From NCBI RefSeq assembly GCF_023898315.1, contig NC_064614.1:113615501-113679500 (forward strand): a stretch of 64,000 nt of DNA. The letters are read 5' to 3'. The notes beneath the pieces were generated by a model. It saw nothing but the letters and a program-made list of their open reading frames with translations. It did no database searches and had not been told where the DNA came from. This document shows positions 32,050 through 43,170 of the stretch, one piece after another. The translations under genes were made by a program, and so were the position numbers. This DNA is from Schistocerca nitens (Eukaryota; Arthropoda; Insecta; Orthoptera; Acrididae). The first letter of the stretch is position 1. The number at the start of each line of letters is the position of its first letter.

Positions 32050-32620
32050 ACGATGAAGAATGACATCATTCAGCCATCACAGAGCCCATGGTCATCACCA
32101 GTGGTTCTCATCAGGAAGAAGAATGATAGTTGGCACTTTTGTGTTGATTACAGGAAGCTTAACAAGATAACTAAAAAGGATGTTTACCCCCTTCCACAAA
32201 TTGATGATACACTAAATTGTCTGAAGGGGGCTAAGTTTTTCTCAACCATGGACGTGTACTCGTGATACTGGCAAATAGAAGTAGATGAGGTTGATCATGA
32301 GAAAACTGCATTCATCGCCCCGGGGGCCTGTATGAGTTTAAGGTAATGCCATTTGGTTTATGTAACCGACCAGAAACTTTTGAACAGACGATGGATAATC
32401 TTCTAAGTCACCTGAAGTGAACTATGTGTCTTTGTTATTTAGATGACAGTATAGTGTTCTCAGAGACATTTGATGAACACATAAAAAGACTGAGGACCAT
32501 TCTCAAGTGTCTCCAACAAGGCGGACTGAAACTTGATCCAAGAAAGTGTCTCTTTGGAACAAAAGAAATCAAAATACTTGGACACCTTGTGTCACACAAA
32601 AGTTTGCGGCCATAGAGATG
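32050..32620 (+). pseudogene. Gypsy reverse transcriptase
   Basis: Motifs in order: IIQPSQSPWSSPVVLIRKK, WHFCVDYRKLNKITKKDVYP, LPQIDDTL, FFSTMDVYS then a stop where glycine is expected, EKTAFIAP, FKVMPFGLCNRPETFEQTM, and CLCYLDDSIVFSE. The catalytic YLDD box is intact. ILGHLVSHK ends the domain. Stops at about 32263 and 32418 and a frameshift near 32325 disable it. Confidence 0.92.
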
Positions 32621-32699
32621 TGAGAAGCTTACTCAGATTATGTTCTTATTACATTGTTTTATCAAAGACTTTTGTATCAAAGCCTGACCACTCCATGAG

Positions 32700-33185
32700 T
32701 TGTTAAAAGCCAATGCTAAATTTATCTGGGGTGGTGCTCAACAAGATTCTTTCGACGTGCTGCGAAAAGCTCTGATGACTGATCCTGTACTTGGTCTGTA
32801 TGATGAGAGAACATGTGCAGAACTACACACAGATGCCAGTGGGTATGGGATTTGTACTGTTCTGGTGCAAATTTTGAATGGAAAAGAGAAGGTTGTAGCC
32901 TATGCTTCTAGGACACTTACAAAAGCCAAGAGAAACTACTCAACTACAGAAAGAGAATGCCTTGCTTTGATCTGAGCCATGTGCAAATTTCGACAGTATC
33001 TCTATGGAAGGCCATTCACAGTTGTTACAGACCATCATTCATTTTGTTGATTGACAGGTCTTGAGGATCCAACAGGACGATTTGCCGGGTAGGCACTACG
33101 ACTGCAAAAGTATAACATTACCATAGTGTACAAGAGTGGAAGAAAACATCAAGTTGCCGACTGTCTCTCAAGAAACCCTATGCAA
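32700..33185 (+). pseudogene. Gypsy RNase H domain
   Basis: ELHTDASGYGICTVLVQ holds the first catalytic aspartate, KVVAYASRTLTKAKRNYSTT and ERECLAL the glutamate block, and FTVVTDHHSF the next aspartate. QVADCLSRNP closes the domain as in other Gypsy elements. It has stops at about 32973 and 33048. Confidence 0.9.
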
Positions 33186-33409
33186 GACGATCAAGACTTT
33201 GATGAAGATAGTGACTGTCTCACTGCACTCCAGGATCTTCCTGCTAAGCAGAAGAATGATGCCAAGATATCTCAAATTATGCTTGTCTTAAATCGGTCAG
33301 AGGATGGGAAAGGACAATTTAAGTTAGTTAATGGATTAGTTTGCAAGAAAAACTTTGATCCATTTGGAAAGAGGTGGCTACCAGTGATTCCTAAAAACAT
33401 GCACTTAGA

Positions 33410-34370
33410 TGTTCTATAGAAATTCCATGACACACCTGAGGCCAAACATTTTGGATTTATTAAGAAATATGATAGGATCCGCAAGAGATTTTTCTGGCCA
33501 GGTTTATTTAGGAGTTTCCGTCACTATGTGTCGCACTGTTGAGAGTGCCAGAGGAGAAAGGCAATTCCTCAGAAACTACCTGGGTGACCCATATGAATTC
33601 CACCAGCCGAAATGCCTTTCCAGCATGTTGGGACTGACCTCCTCGGACGATTTCCAATGGCTGCTAGTGGCAATAGATGGATTATTGTTTGCACTGATTA
33701 TATGACAGGCTATGCCGAGGTAGCCAAATTCATCATGGAAGAGATTGTATTAAAACACGGTGCCCCATTAATTACGGATCAAGGGAAAGTTTTTCAATCA
33801 AATCTTGTGACAGAGATAAACTGTCAGTGCAACATTACTCATCACATGATGACTGCCTACCATCCGCAAACTAACAGGCTTACTGAATGCCTTAATAAGA
33901 CCTTAGCTGACATGCTATCAATGTTCGCTAATGTTGAGCAGAGCAACTGGGATGAGGTGCTACCTTTTGTGATGTTTGCCTACAACACCACCAAAGAAGA
34001 CACCACAGGATTTATGCGATTTTTCCTGGTGCATGGGTGTGCGGCAACTACGATGATGGGCACTGTGTTTCTGTTACATCCTGATGATATGGACAATGAC
34101 TACATCAGCCAGGTATTAATCAGAGTTGGGGAAGCTCGTCAGTTAGTTCGACTCCACATGCTGCAGGCTCAAGAAAACGATCGCCAAAGGTATCACATGA
34201 GCCACCACCCTGTTGTCTACCAGCCTGGTGACCTCGTCTGAATCTTCATGCCTGTTTGGAAGGTTGGTGTCTCTGAGAAGCTCCTCAGGTGCTACTTTGG
34301 ACCTTTAAGGTTGTAAAACAGTTGTCTGAAGCTACTTATGAAGTTGAAGATTTCAACCCTGACACGAGAT
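33410..34370 (+). pseudogene. Gypsy integrase
   Basis: The zinc-binding part survives in shifted frames: FHDTPEAKHFG, FFWPGLF and a C-x-x-C block near 33535-33550. The catalytic core is open from 33612 to 34241. It starts FQHVGTDLLGRFPM with the first aspartate, then ITDQGKVFQS with the second, and YHPQTNRLTECLNKTL with the glutamate. About ten residues seem to be missing after MTGYAEVAKF relative to typical members. VVYQPGDLV and a degenerate SEKLLRCYFGPLRL follow at the C-terminus. Confidence 0.9.
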
Positions 34371-34626
34371 GATGAAAGATCAGAGATATGGTCCACATTC
34401 TTTGAATGAAGCCCTATAAGGATCCTGCAACCCAGGGTAAATTTGAAGCTCCAGCCATAGGCAACAAGCAGAAAGGTGACAAAGAGCATAATGGCAAAGG
34501 AAGTTCTAAGAAGATCACCACCAGGGCAAACATCAGCCATCGGGAGTCGGAGTATGCAGGACCGATGACTCATTTCGGGCTAGGAGGATGTAACACCAAG
34601 ACGCTGTTCTCTTAAGGAGGGAGCAA

Positions 34627-34946
34627 TGTTCACAGAAGAAGCTGAGTAGCACAGTCACTGTGATGTAGTGGTTATGATACTAGATTGCTGCGTGGAGGGT
34701 CGTGAATTCAAAATTCACCTGAACTGTAAAATTTTAATTTCTATATTCGGTTCGAGTACAGTCTAGAAGTATCCACAAATTTCAAGAATCATTGTACTGG
34801 AATGTTCTGTAACTGTATATATACCATATGTGTTCTGGTTGGAGGCAGTTCACTCCATGCTCTTGTATGTGCAAGTGCTGAATAAACCTTCATTAAGTGT
34901 AGTTACTGTTCGTCATTCACCTAATTACACCTTCTTCTATGTGACA
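34627..34946 (+). repeat. Right LTR of Gypsy element
   Basis: Begins TGTTCACAGAAG after a purine tract and ends TGTGACA, followed by ATAT. It contains the same tRNA-like stretch (about 34655-34725) and CTGAATAAACC. Confidence 0.9.
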
Positions 34947-35163
34947 ATATTACATACTCTGTCACTAATACTACAAGGCATACTCAGTGGCGAGAAGCAA
35001 TGCTATTCAAAGCAAAAATACAAACAAGATGTAATAAACTTGAATACCAGTTCTGTCAAAAACTGTTAACATAGAATTCTGGGAATCCAGCAACTTTTTT
35101 CATTACTGCAACTTTTACTCTGATTTATAGTCTACTGAACATGAATTGGATTTACCTGATAAC

Positions 35164-36577
35164 ATACAGGGTGATTCAGGAGAAATGTCACATAATTTAT
35201 GATGTGATTCTATTTGTGAATATAAACCGAAAAAGTCCTATTAAAATGTGTCCATTTTTCAGTCATTATGGAACTGGAGTGGGTTGAAGACTACACATGC
35301 CCTTGAATGAATATGAAGACAAGTGGGAACATTACTTACCAAAATGCTGTGTAGGCACTCTGGTGAACAGAATAATGGTGGTTCAGATGACTGATCCATC
35401 CTACAAGAGGTGTTCAAAAAGTCCCCCATCCCTCTCAATGCACTTGTTGGCTCAGTGGAGGGTGTGTTGTATTGTGCATAAAACATCATCTTGACTGGCT
35501 TTAATGTGGGCAACAGCACTGGTGATGCAAGCAAAAAGTTTTCCTTGTATCTGCCTACATAGCATACACATCCTCCTTTAATTATCATCATACCACATGA
35601 GACAGTCACTGAGAACTTAACTTGGAATGTTATTTCCCCCATGTCATATGGGTTCTTTATCACCCATGTATGAGAACTGCGGGTGTTCACGATACCATTG
35701 GTGTAAATGTAGACTCATCTGTAAATAAAGAGTATTGCACAATGTCTCTCTGTACAGTCAACCATTCACAAAATTATTGTCTGCGTAATCAGCCACCTGG
35801 CTGCAGATGTTGCATAGGCTGCACATGGAATTGGTACAAGCCCTTGGAATGTAACATATGCCACACTCACTTCTATGGAATACCAGGCTGATGGCTAATG
35901 TGCCATGTACTGGTTGTGGGACTCATTTGTGCCAATTCAGTAATGTCTTCCCTTTCCTCAACTGACTGGATGGCCTCACATTATGACATTACATGTATAA
36001 TGGGTAGTATTCTGGATTCACATAATGTTTGAAAAACCCTGGGAAATATGCTGGCATAGGGGGTTCATCAATCAGGGAAATGTCTCTGGTATTCCATGAC
36101 AGCCACAAGGGCACTGTCATTACGGACCAGTATTCAAACATCATGTCTGTGTATTCTGAATGGGTGAACACATGTGGCATGTTGGTATTACAGACACAAT
36201 GAAACTACTCGATTAAACATCACTCCAGCATGACATGCACATGGCCTCACAACTGCTCGCTGATCCAACCAGGATTGCACACTGGGTACACCTGCAGCTG
36301 TTGCCTTGGTGCAACAACACAGAACTCCTGCACCTTTTGTAGGGTGCGTCAGTCATCTGTCCTGCTATTATCCTGCCCACCATAGTGCCTACACAGCATT
36401 TCAGTAAGTAATATTCACACGTCTTCATATTCATTCATGGATGTGTGTAGTCTTTAACCCATTCCAGTTCCGTAACGATGAGAGATTGGACATTTTTTCA
36501 AAGGACTTTTTCATTTGATTTTCACATGTACAATCACTTCACAAATTATGTGACATTCTTCCTGAATCACCATGTAT
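35164..36577 (-). mobile_element. DNA transposon with about 240-bp inverted repeats
   Basis: The left end (35164-35415) and right end (36340-36577) are long inverted repeats. GGTGATTCAGGAGAAATGTC is at the left tip, and the complement of the right tip reads GGTGATTCAGGAAGAATGTC. Both then share ACATAATTT, ATGAATATGAAGAC, AAATGCTGTGTAGGCACT and CAGATGACTGA. The interior minus strand encodes a decayed transposase. Right-flank identity is moderate, so the copy is old. I place it in the Tc1/mariner superfamily from the transposase pieces, but repeats this long are unusual there. Confidence 0.75.
35500..35880 (-). pseudogene. Transposase remnant of the long-inverted-repeat element
   Basis: On the minus strand a frame-shifted LFTDEST-type block (first catalytic region) is followed by NTRSSHTWVIKNPYDMGEIT and FQVKFSVTVSCGMM, a pattern I know from insect transposases with the text ...SHTW-x-x-x-NP...F-x-V-N-V-W-x-G. 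Upstream, a shifted LYQFHVQPMQHLQPG fits the preceding segment. The second and third catalytic residues were not found. Several breaks make it non-functional. Confidence 0.55.
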
Positions 36578-36579
36578 AA

Positions 36580-36915
36580 TCATAATATATTATTAACAGA
36601 GTCCACAGAATTAGACTAACGGTATGTTTTCGTGGTTTCAGTGAAAACAGTTACATTTTTTCACAGAATACTTTGACAACTGACTTACTCATTACTTAAA
36701 TCCCTGGATCCTCTCCTTCATGATGGAATTTGATGGGCTTTACTGACATGATGTGTAAATGAATGAATGGAACTCCAGATGCAATTCAAGAATTTATGTA
36801 TGGAACATTCACAAATAAATTCATTTTTCATATATTTTAACTTTCACATGTTAAAGGTGTTGTAGGAAGTTTATTGCATTTAAATTTACTTGTGCATAAA
36901 GGATTTATTGTGGTA
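36580..36915. other. Unassigned intronic sequence
   Basis: Intron sequence next to the Ir8a penultimate exon; AT-rich, no element recognised. Confidence 0.35.
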
Positions 36916-36920
36916 CTTGC

Positions 36921-37042
36921 CCAAACTTTCCAGGGTGATTCCTTCACTGTCATCAGAGTTTGGACATGTCCCTTTTGCAGAATTATTCCAGAATTTTGCA
37001 GTTAGTGATTCAAAATAGCGATCTTTCTGGAGATCAAGAATT
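36921..37042 (-). CDS. Ir8a: Ir8a penultimate exon: end of S2 ligand-binding lobe
   Basis: 122 bases between an acceptor (GATTCTTTCAG) and a donor that reads GCAAGT. The first base completes a glutamine codon from the previous exon; the last G starts the glycine completed at 23709. The exon encodes ILDLQKDRYFESLTAKFW and, after NNSAK, GTCPNSDDSEGITLESL. These are the last helix of the binding lobe, the second cysteine of the conserved S2 disulfide, and the linker into the fourth membrane segment. The frame is clean and the phases fit both neighbours, so the exon is real although short. The donor is GC rather than GT. Confidence 0.9.
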
Positions 37043-37044
37043 CT

Positions 37045-38430
37045 GAAAGAATCAGAAAATTATTATCAGTGTTATCTGATATTAATTTATTAAATTATAG
37101 CTGTAATAAGAGTCTGCTATAAGAATTAAGTGGAGGATTTAGTTGATAACTAAATTTGTAATAATAGCAGCAAAAGGAAATTAAAGATGGAATATGAGTA
37201 GTCTTTTGATAGCTTACTCATTTTACAGATAATGACAGTAGGATAAAGAAATCTGCTGGTAGAAGACAAACACTTTCTTACCCAACTGTTACTTTTTAAC
37301 AAATATTTGAGGTTTATATAATTCATCAAAAATATATAATAATGAAATAATGACTGACTTCCTCATCAGTATGTCGCATGACTTTGTTTAATTCATCAAA
37401 TATCTGTAGTAATGATATACTGACAGACATTCTCATAAATATGCCCCATGGACTTGTACATTCATATTTTGCAGTCATACGTGTTTGAGATCAAGTGTCC
37501 CAAGTAAACCTAGCTTTTTCATTCTTTGACCAAGCTAACAATTATCTTTTCTTCGCGAGCAAAGTATTTGTCATAAAATGCGTCTAGTACATGTGTAAAA
37601 GTGATCGTTTACATGTCTAAAAGTGATCACTTTTGCATCTCAGCTCCAGTATACAATTATTAATATTCAATCCTAAAGTATTAATTGAAAATATGAGCCA
37701 TCACCTGGGCTCTAATGCAGATTTCCTATTATTTTAATTTTAATTGAATCAACTACAGGTTCTTGGTGAAACATTGTAGATTAACTAAACAAACTCCATT
37801 TTCTGCCTTGTCTCTGGAACAAAGGTTTTCAGTGCACCTATTCTGTAAATAAGGACACAAAATAGCAACAAAAAGAATTTCAAGAACTTACCAAAAAAGT
37901 CCTACATTCTACTTTTAAATCTGTCTTTTTGCTTCTCAGTGCTTCCTCTATGCAATGAGTAGCAGTCTTTTGTTTAACATACCTATATGATTTTAGTGCC
38001 TGACTGTTAGCTCTCCAATACATGTAACAAAAACTAGCGTCACTCTCTTTGATCAGGTATGTGTAAACATGGACAAGTGTACATCAGAAAACTTTGACAC
38101 TGACTATAGTGACCACCTTTCACAATTACTAACCATACCTGTAAACCACATTTTGACCAGTGTACAAAATATTATCCATTAAAGGAGTTATAGTCAGAAA
38201 AATATTGAACACTTCTAGTGTCTAATCAGCAAACAATCTTGGAGAGAAGTATACGATACCTCTATTACCAATGATAAGATGCAAATTTTTTAAATATTTT
38301 CAATCATATGTTTGAGACAGCTTTTCCATAAAGGAAAGTGATTTCCAGAAGCACAGACAGATTCAAAAACTGGATTACATCAGACATTAGATTATCATGT
38401 AAAAGGAAGCAGAAACTTTTTCTGCACTGA
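37045..38430. other. Unassigned intronic sequence with a tandem duplication
   Basis: Part of the 3.7 kb Ir8a intron. About 37317-37458 is a two-copy tandem repeat of roughly 70 bases (AATTCATCAAA and ATACTGACAGACAT / ATGACTGACTTCC versions) with clear divergence. The rest shows nothing recognisable. Confidence 0.45.
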
Positions 38431-38439
38431 AAAACTGAC

Positions 38440-40400
38440 AGCAGTTCAGACTTTCTTAGTTATTTCAAAAAATACAAATTAATTTTGAAATGTGTCACAA
38501 AATAGGCAAAAATTACGGAAAATGACAAATGCATTATGAAGTCATCCAATAAAACTAAGTCCATGTGGGAAGATGTGCAGGATCTTACGGGGAAGAAGAC
38601 AACCCACAAAAATATTGTAATGTCGCACAATGGCAAGAATGTCACTGACCCCAGGGGAGCTGCAAACAACTTTGATTCTTATTATGCAACAGTTGCTGGA
38701 AAATTGGTGATTGAAAAATTTGGTAATCCACCTAATACAACAATGAAAGAACTTTCATCTATTGAAATAAATAATATATCCATGTTCTTCAGTCTAGTAG
38801 GCCCAAGACAGCTCCTAAATACCATTAATTCATTGAAGAGTGGCAACTTTGGTTTTGGTGCTCCGGTGTTTGCAGGATTGGCCGACTAGGTCGTTTCCAG
38901 GGGACGCCCGATTGCTTGTTGTTCGAGTGGTGAATGCAATCTTCGTGGAGGCTCCTGCAGTGTCCACAGGATGCCTCAAACCAACTCCCACAGACATCAT
39001 TTACCCCATCATAGGCATAGCACCACCCACTATCCACAGACAAGTAGCCGCCGAGATCGAAAGATCAAAACAAAAGAATGATCCTCGACACCCGATGCAT
39101 ATGCACCGAAAACAACGTGTCCGGCTGAAATCCCGCAGGAGTTTCATTGAAACTACTGAAGAGCTCGCCACCAAGCCCGCCGCAAGGCGGCTATCTCTTT
39201 GGGAATCAAATGGTGCCACACTCCACAATGGAACTACTTGAGGAGGGATCTGCAGGATTTCAACTACCTTTTACAACTTGGAGGTCATTAAACCGGCTGC
39301 GCACTGGAGTAACTGGGTGCAAATCAAACCTATTTAAATGGGGCTACAGTGATGGCAACAGGTGTGAATGCGGAGCAATACAGGACTTGGACCACCTACT
39401 GATCTGCCCAGATATGTCTATGACATGCACTAAAGATGATATTTTGAAAGTCAATGACAAAGCAATCTACGTTGCTAATTTCTGGAAAGGGAAGATATAA
39501 TTGGTGCATCCGGACACGGAAGAAGAAGAAATTGAAGAGTAATTATTAAACTGGTATTGATGATACTCCAGATTATATTATACAAATAACAAAAAGGGAC
39601 ATACTGGCTCCTTTATTAGACATATGCAAATCATCCTTATCATGTGGTGTCTTCCCACAGCAACGGAAAGTGGCAAAAGTAATACCCCTGTATAAAAAAG
39701 GTGATCGGCAATGTATGGGTAACTATAGGCCTGTGTCACTACTGTCAAGGTTTTCAAAAATTATTGAAAAAGTGTTCTTTTCACAACTAACTACATTCTT
39801 CAACAAGAATAATATTATTTCTGGATGTCAACAGGGCTCCAGACCACAGAGGTCAACTGAAAAGTCATTTTCAACCTCATAAACTATCTTAAATACAGTG
39901 GACAATCACAGAAAAATCTCAGGTTTATTCTTGGACTTAAAAAAAGCTTTTCATGTGACTAATCATTCTGTGCTCCTCAGAAAGCTTGAACAGTATGTTG
40001 TAAGATGTCTGCCAAATTAGCGAATTAAATCATTTTTGAAATATCACTCTTAGGTAACTGAAATTAAGTATATGGAATGAAATGAACTTCAGGTACACCT
40101 TTCAGAACAATGTGGACTAAGTTATGGTATTCCACAGGACTGTTTCTGTTTTTGGTATACATGAATGATTTTCCACTACACATCAGGGATTCTGAACCAG
40201 TACTGTTTTCAGATGACACCAATCTAGTGATTGAAGGAAATAAAGAAGAAAATCTTACTGCATCTGCAAAAGATATTACAAAAGAAGTGTCTGAGTGGTT
40301 TGCCGGAAACAGGCTAAGAATGAATCTCCAAAAAACACAAGGCAGAGGAAAATTTTCAGATCTGAAGGAAAAGAGTAATGTAAATGTACCCACTTTTCTT
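38440..40400 (+). mobile_element. LINE remnant interrupted by another LINE
   Basis: Plus-strand LINE (antisense to Ir8a) with linker at 38536-38842 and reverse transcriptase at 39540-40370. A second LINE fragment (38843-39529) lies between, with the duplication ATTGAAGAGT on both sides. Reverse-transcriptase landmarks: KVIPLYKKGDRQCMGNYRPV, SLLSRFSKIIEKV, GLFLDLKKAFHVTNH, a degenerate YGIPQ block and VLFSDDTNLVI, with the two aspartates kept in FSDD. Multiple stops make it inactive. The family resembles the LINE at 18945-20695. Confidence 0.8.
38843..39529 (+). mobile_element. LINE 3' fragment inserted in a LINE
   Basis: Carries the C-terminal end of a different LINE in two shifted frames. 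The first has DIIYPIIGIAPPTIHRQV and HRKQRVRLKSRRSF; the second has FTTWRSLNRLRTGVTGCKS, KWGYSDGNRCECG and DLDHLLICPD, a C-x-C...H...C zinc-binding tail. It ends in GAAGAAGAAGA. ATTGAAGAGT before (about 38832-38842) and after (about 39531-39540) is a target-site duplication of about 10 bases. It is a 5'-truncated insertion of about 690 bases. Confidence 0.8.
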
Positions 40401-40401
40401 T

Positions 40402-40714
40402 GGTTTAGAATCTTTGATATAACGTGGCAGTCAGACAGAGATCTTTTCAATACAGTGTTACTCAATTTATATCTATTTTTGCTGAAACAATAAGAGTATT
40501 GGTGGGTAATGGGAGTAAAACATGAAAAAAGATATTTTAGGAAAGGTCATGGTACATGAGTGTACAGTTTTTTCTAAAGATTGAGCCAAATCCAGTCATA
40601 GTATTCTTCTTTCAAATACAGAAATGTAAAGTACACAGTTGCTTATCTATGAACGTACAGAAAGCAGCAGTATACAGTGTAAATTACTGAGAGTAGCCAA
40701 TATACAGTGAACTT
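40402..40714. other. Intronic sequence next to Ir8a exon
   Basis: No element recognised. Confidence 0.3.
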
Positions 40715-40716
40715 AC

Positions 40717-40886
40717 TGTCTGCTGATCTCTTCCTGCAAGTGGCTTCCTTGTTGTACTGCAATGGCATATGGTTGTTCAGCAAACATCTCTCCAACCTCA
40801 GTCAGGTTGCAGTTTTTGGACACCTCATACCTTATCTGAGCTGCATCATGAATGAATGCGAACTTACCTTCCTCCTGGTCAATGAC
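40717..40886 (-). CDS. Ir8a: Ir8a exon: S2 ligand-binding lobe
   Basis: 170 bases between a TTTCTGTTGTAG acceptor and a GTAAGT donor. Phase 0 at the start, two bases over at the end. It encodes VIDQEEGKFAFIHDAAQI then RYEVSKN, CNLTEVGEMFAEQPYAIAV and QQGSHLQEEISR. This is the core of the second glutamate-binding lobe. The aspartate in FIHDAA is at the position of the acidic residue that contacts the amino group of glutamate in animal glutamate receptors, and the cysteine in NCNLT forms the conserved disulfide with the one in the next exon. The wording CNLTEVGE and AEQPYAIAVQQGSHL is characteristic of Ir8a in my memory of insect receptors. Confidence 0.92.
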
Positions 40887-40889
40887 CTA

Positions 40890-43045
40890 CAACAGAAACC
40901 TTTTGTGGAACCAGGTAACAGCAATACAGTAGCAGTATGACAGTTATAGAGCTAATTAATTTGAAGAAAAAAATGACTTTTGTGATTGTGTCTAAGATAA
41001 AAAAAAGTAAGCAAATTTTGTTATAAAATGTCTGCAAGACATGAAATTTGTTGATGTAATCATAACGTTAGTATGTGGATGCCAGAAACAGAACAATCTA
41101 GTACAAGCATTTAATACTACTTCTGAATCTCTTGAAATGCTAGTATGTGAAGGTTTTCAGCAGTTGGTATATATTGTTTCAAAAATGGGTTTTCCAATAT
41201 TAAATTAACAAGTCAGTTGGGTAATTCCACAACAATGTTTATTCATATGTCAATGACCTAATGAATGTGGAAAAGTCCGATCATCATAATCACGTAGCAA
41301 AGAATATTTTAATGTTTTGATTTCATTCATTCACATATCATGTTCCATGAATCCCACCATAAAGGAGGGCCTTGGGGGACATGGAGTCGCAAGTCATATG
41401 TTAACTATCAGAGGATGCCACTGCAGACAGCTATGACAAATTATGACTAGTGCTGACCTGCTGGCATTGATAGTTATATGAATTGTCATTCTTCCAGGTT
41501 ACCAGGCAACTACTCTGATAAATGCCATTGTTCCACTTCTTACGTGTTTCAGCTGGTGTTCCTTTCTAATGCAAAGCGTTTATGTGACTACATGAAACAC
41601 TATCAGCTGCCTGTATACTGCCACAGTCAAAACCTCTTTAGTACAAACATTACAGTTACAGGAAATTTACATCCCCAATTTTAATGTTCTGTACATTACA
41701 GAAATAACGCCCCTTAATTCACCTTAAATTTTCAATTTACTGCCTGATCTCTATGAGTAGCTGCTTTCTGAACCCTATACAGGGTCTACAAAAAAATTAG
41801 TTTTACTTCTGTTACCAGTATCATAGTTGTGAACTGTAGTAGCTTTTCCTTTGTGACAGGATATAAAGAATGGATTATGAACGTATGAATGAATATTACG
41901 AAATGAAAATGGTCTATCATCAGCTAATTGAGAAACTATGGATATTAATTAATAGAATTAGTTTCTTGCTTTTGCTTAAGGAATATTAAAGTTGTTTTTA
42001 ATATGCAGATATCATTTGTCACCTCATTGTTTCTCTTTTGTCTTGATGGTGTGAATGACTCTTCCTTCCTTATACCAGTAAATCCAGGTTTCTTGTGTTG
42101 TACTGTATCTTCATTGAGCTTATTACGCATCTTTTGTATACGATGCACAAAAGATATTTGAAAACTCAACATATGATTTTGGAAAAGTTTTTCATTCTGT
42201 GCCTTGTCTTTTTCTCCTAAGAACTTTATACTGAAAGTATTTACGTTTTTGTTTTCTGGCAAAACTTGTTTTGATTGTTCCTGTTTTTGTATGTGGTATG
42301 TAGGTATCTTTTTTCACTTGTGAGAAGTATTTCAGTACTTATTTCACAATACTGATAAGGATATAGCCAAAATATAGAACACTTTATGAAAAACCTTGAT
42401 GGGATTCATGATTTCTTCACATTAAGATGCAAACTTTTATGTTACTTACATTTGGTGACAAGCTAAATACTAACACAAGCACATATCCATTTATTCAGGT
42501 AATAAGTACTCTACAAGAATGCAAATAATTCAAAAAATACTGATGCTTTAGTATTAAGTGGCAGCTACTATTAAGTTATTTTCTGTTGATTAAGTTTCCT
42601 ATTTACTATCATTAATTTAAGTCTGTCAGTAGGATATTAATGAGAAACAGTTCACTCTTTTATTAGTATGTAAAACTGTTGACAATGAATGCGTTACCAT
42701 GTTCTCAAGAGCAATGACATTTAGAAAAATGTCATGGCTTTGAAAAAAGGTGAAATTTTTCTAGTTACATTATTTTGTTCCAGTTCATTTGTGCAAAAAA
42801 CTTCTTTGTGTATAATCTGTCACTGCAGATGTCTACTCTATATACTCATGTATGTAGTTAGATCTATATCTATCCATATATTGTATGACTAAAGGCTCAT
42901 TTTATTATGAAATTTATTTCTGAGACTTACTTTAATATAAACTCTCCATAATAATTGCATTCTAGAATGAATCCTTCATTCTGCTATACAATGCGCAATT
43001 TTGATAATTCTTGAGAAATAAAGCAGTGACGATTGGTTGTGACTT
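40890..43045. other. Ir8a intron of about 2.3 kb, unassigned
   Basis: AT-rich. A 105-codon open frame on the minus strand (42262-41945) has biased, lysine-rich composition with no recognisable domain and lies in the intron in gene sense, so I do not call it a gene. Confidence 0.4.
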
Positions 43046-43049
43046 GTGC

Positions 43050-43142
43050 ATGGATATCTCGGTAGGTGCATTGCCCACAACAAGCAGGGGTCTGGTTTGT
43101 GTCCCAGTTTGGCATGCAGTTTAGTCTAGCAGCAAGTTCCAA
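43050..43142 (+). repeat. Decayed tRNA-like SINE near an Ir8a splice site
   Basis: ATCTCGGTAGGTGCATTGCCC and TCTGGTTTGTGTCCCAGTTT align with the A- and B-box parts of the repeat at 11973, and GGCATGCAGTTTAGTCTAGC aligns with GGCACACAGTTTTAATCTGC. It is strongly diverged and ends only about 25 bases from the exon donor at 43170. Confidence 0.55.
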
Positions 43143-43170
43143 CAATACCCTGTATTATTAGATGGTATAC

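Larger units (their letters stand above)
29637..34946 (+). mobile_element. Gypsy LTR retrotransposon, complete but inactive
   Basis: A 5.3 kb element with LTRs of 319 and 320 bases, each TG...CA, flanked by the 4-base duplication ATAT (29633-29636 and 34947-34950). Domain order is gag, protease, reverse transcriptase, RNase H, integrase, the order of Gypsy. A purine tract AAGGAGGGAGCAA precedes the right LTR. The LTRs differ at roughly one in ten positions and the coding part has many stops, so it is an old insertion in the last Ir8a intron, antisense to the gene. No envelope-like gene is present between integrase and the right LTR. Confidence 0.93.

Noticed and set aside
41945-42262. 105-codon minus-strand frame in the Ir8a intron
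   Set aside because: Low-complexity, lysine-rich, no similarity recognised, no splice signals linking it to neighbouring exons.
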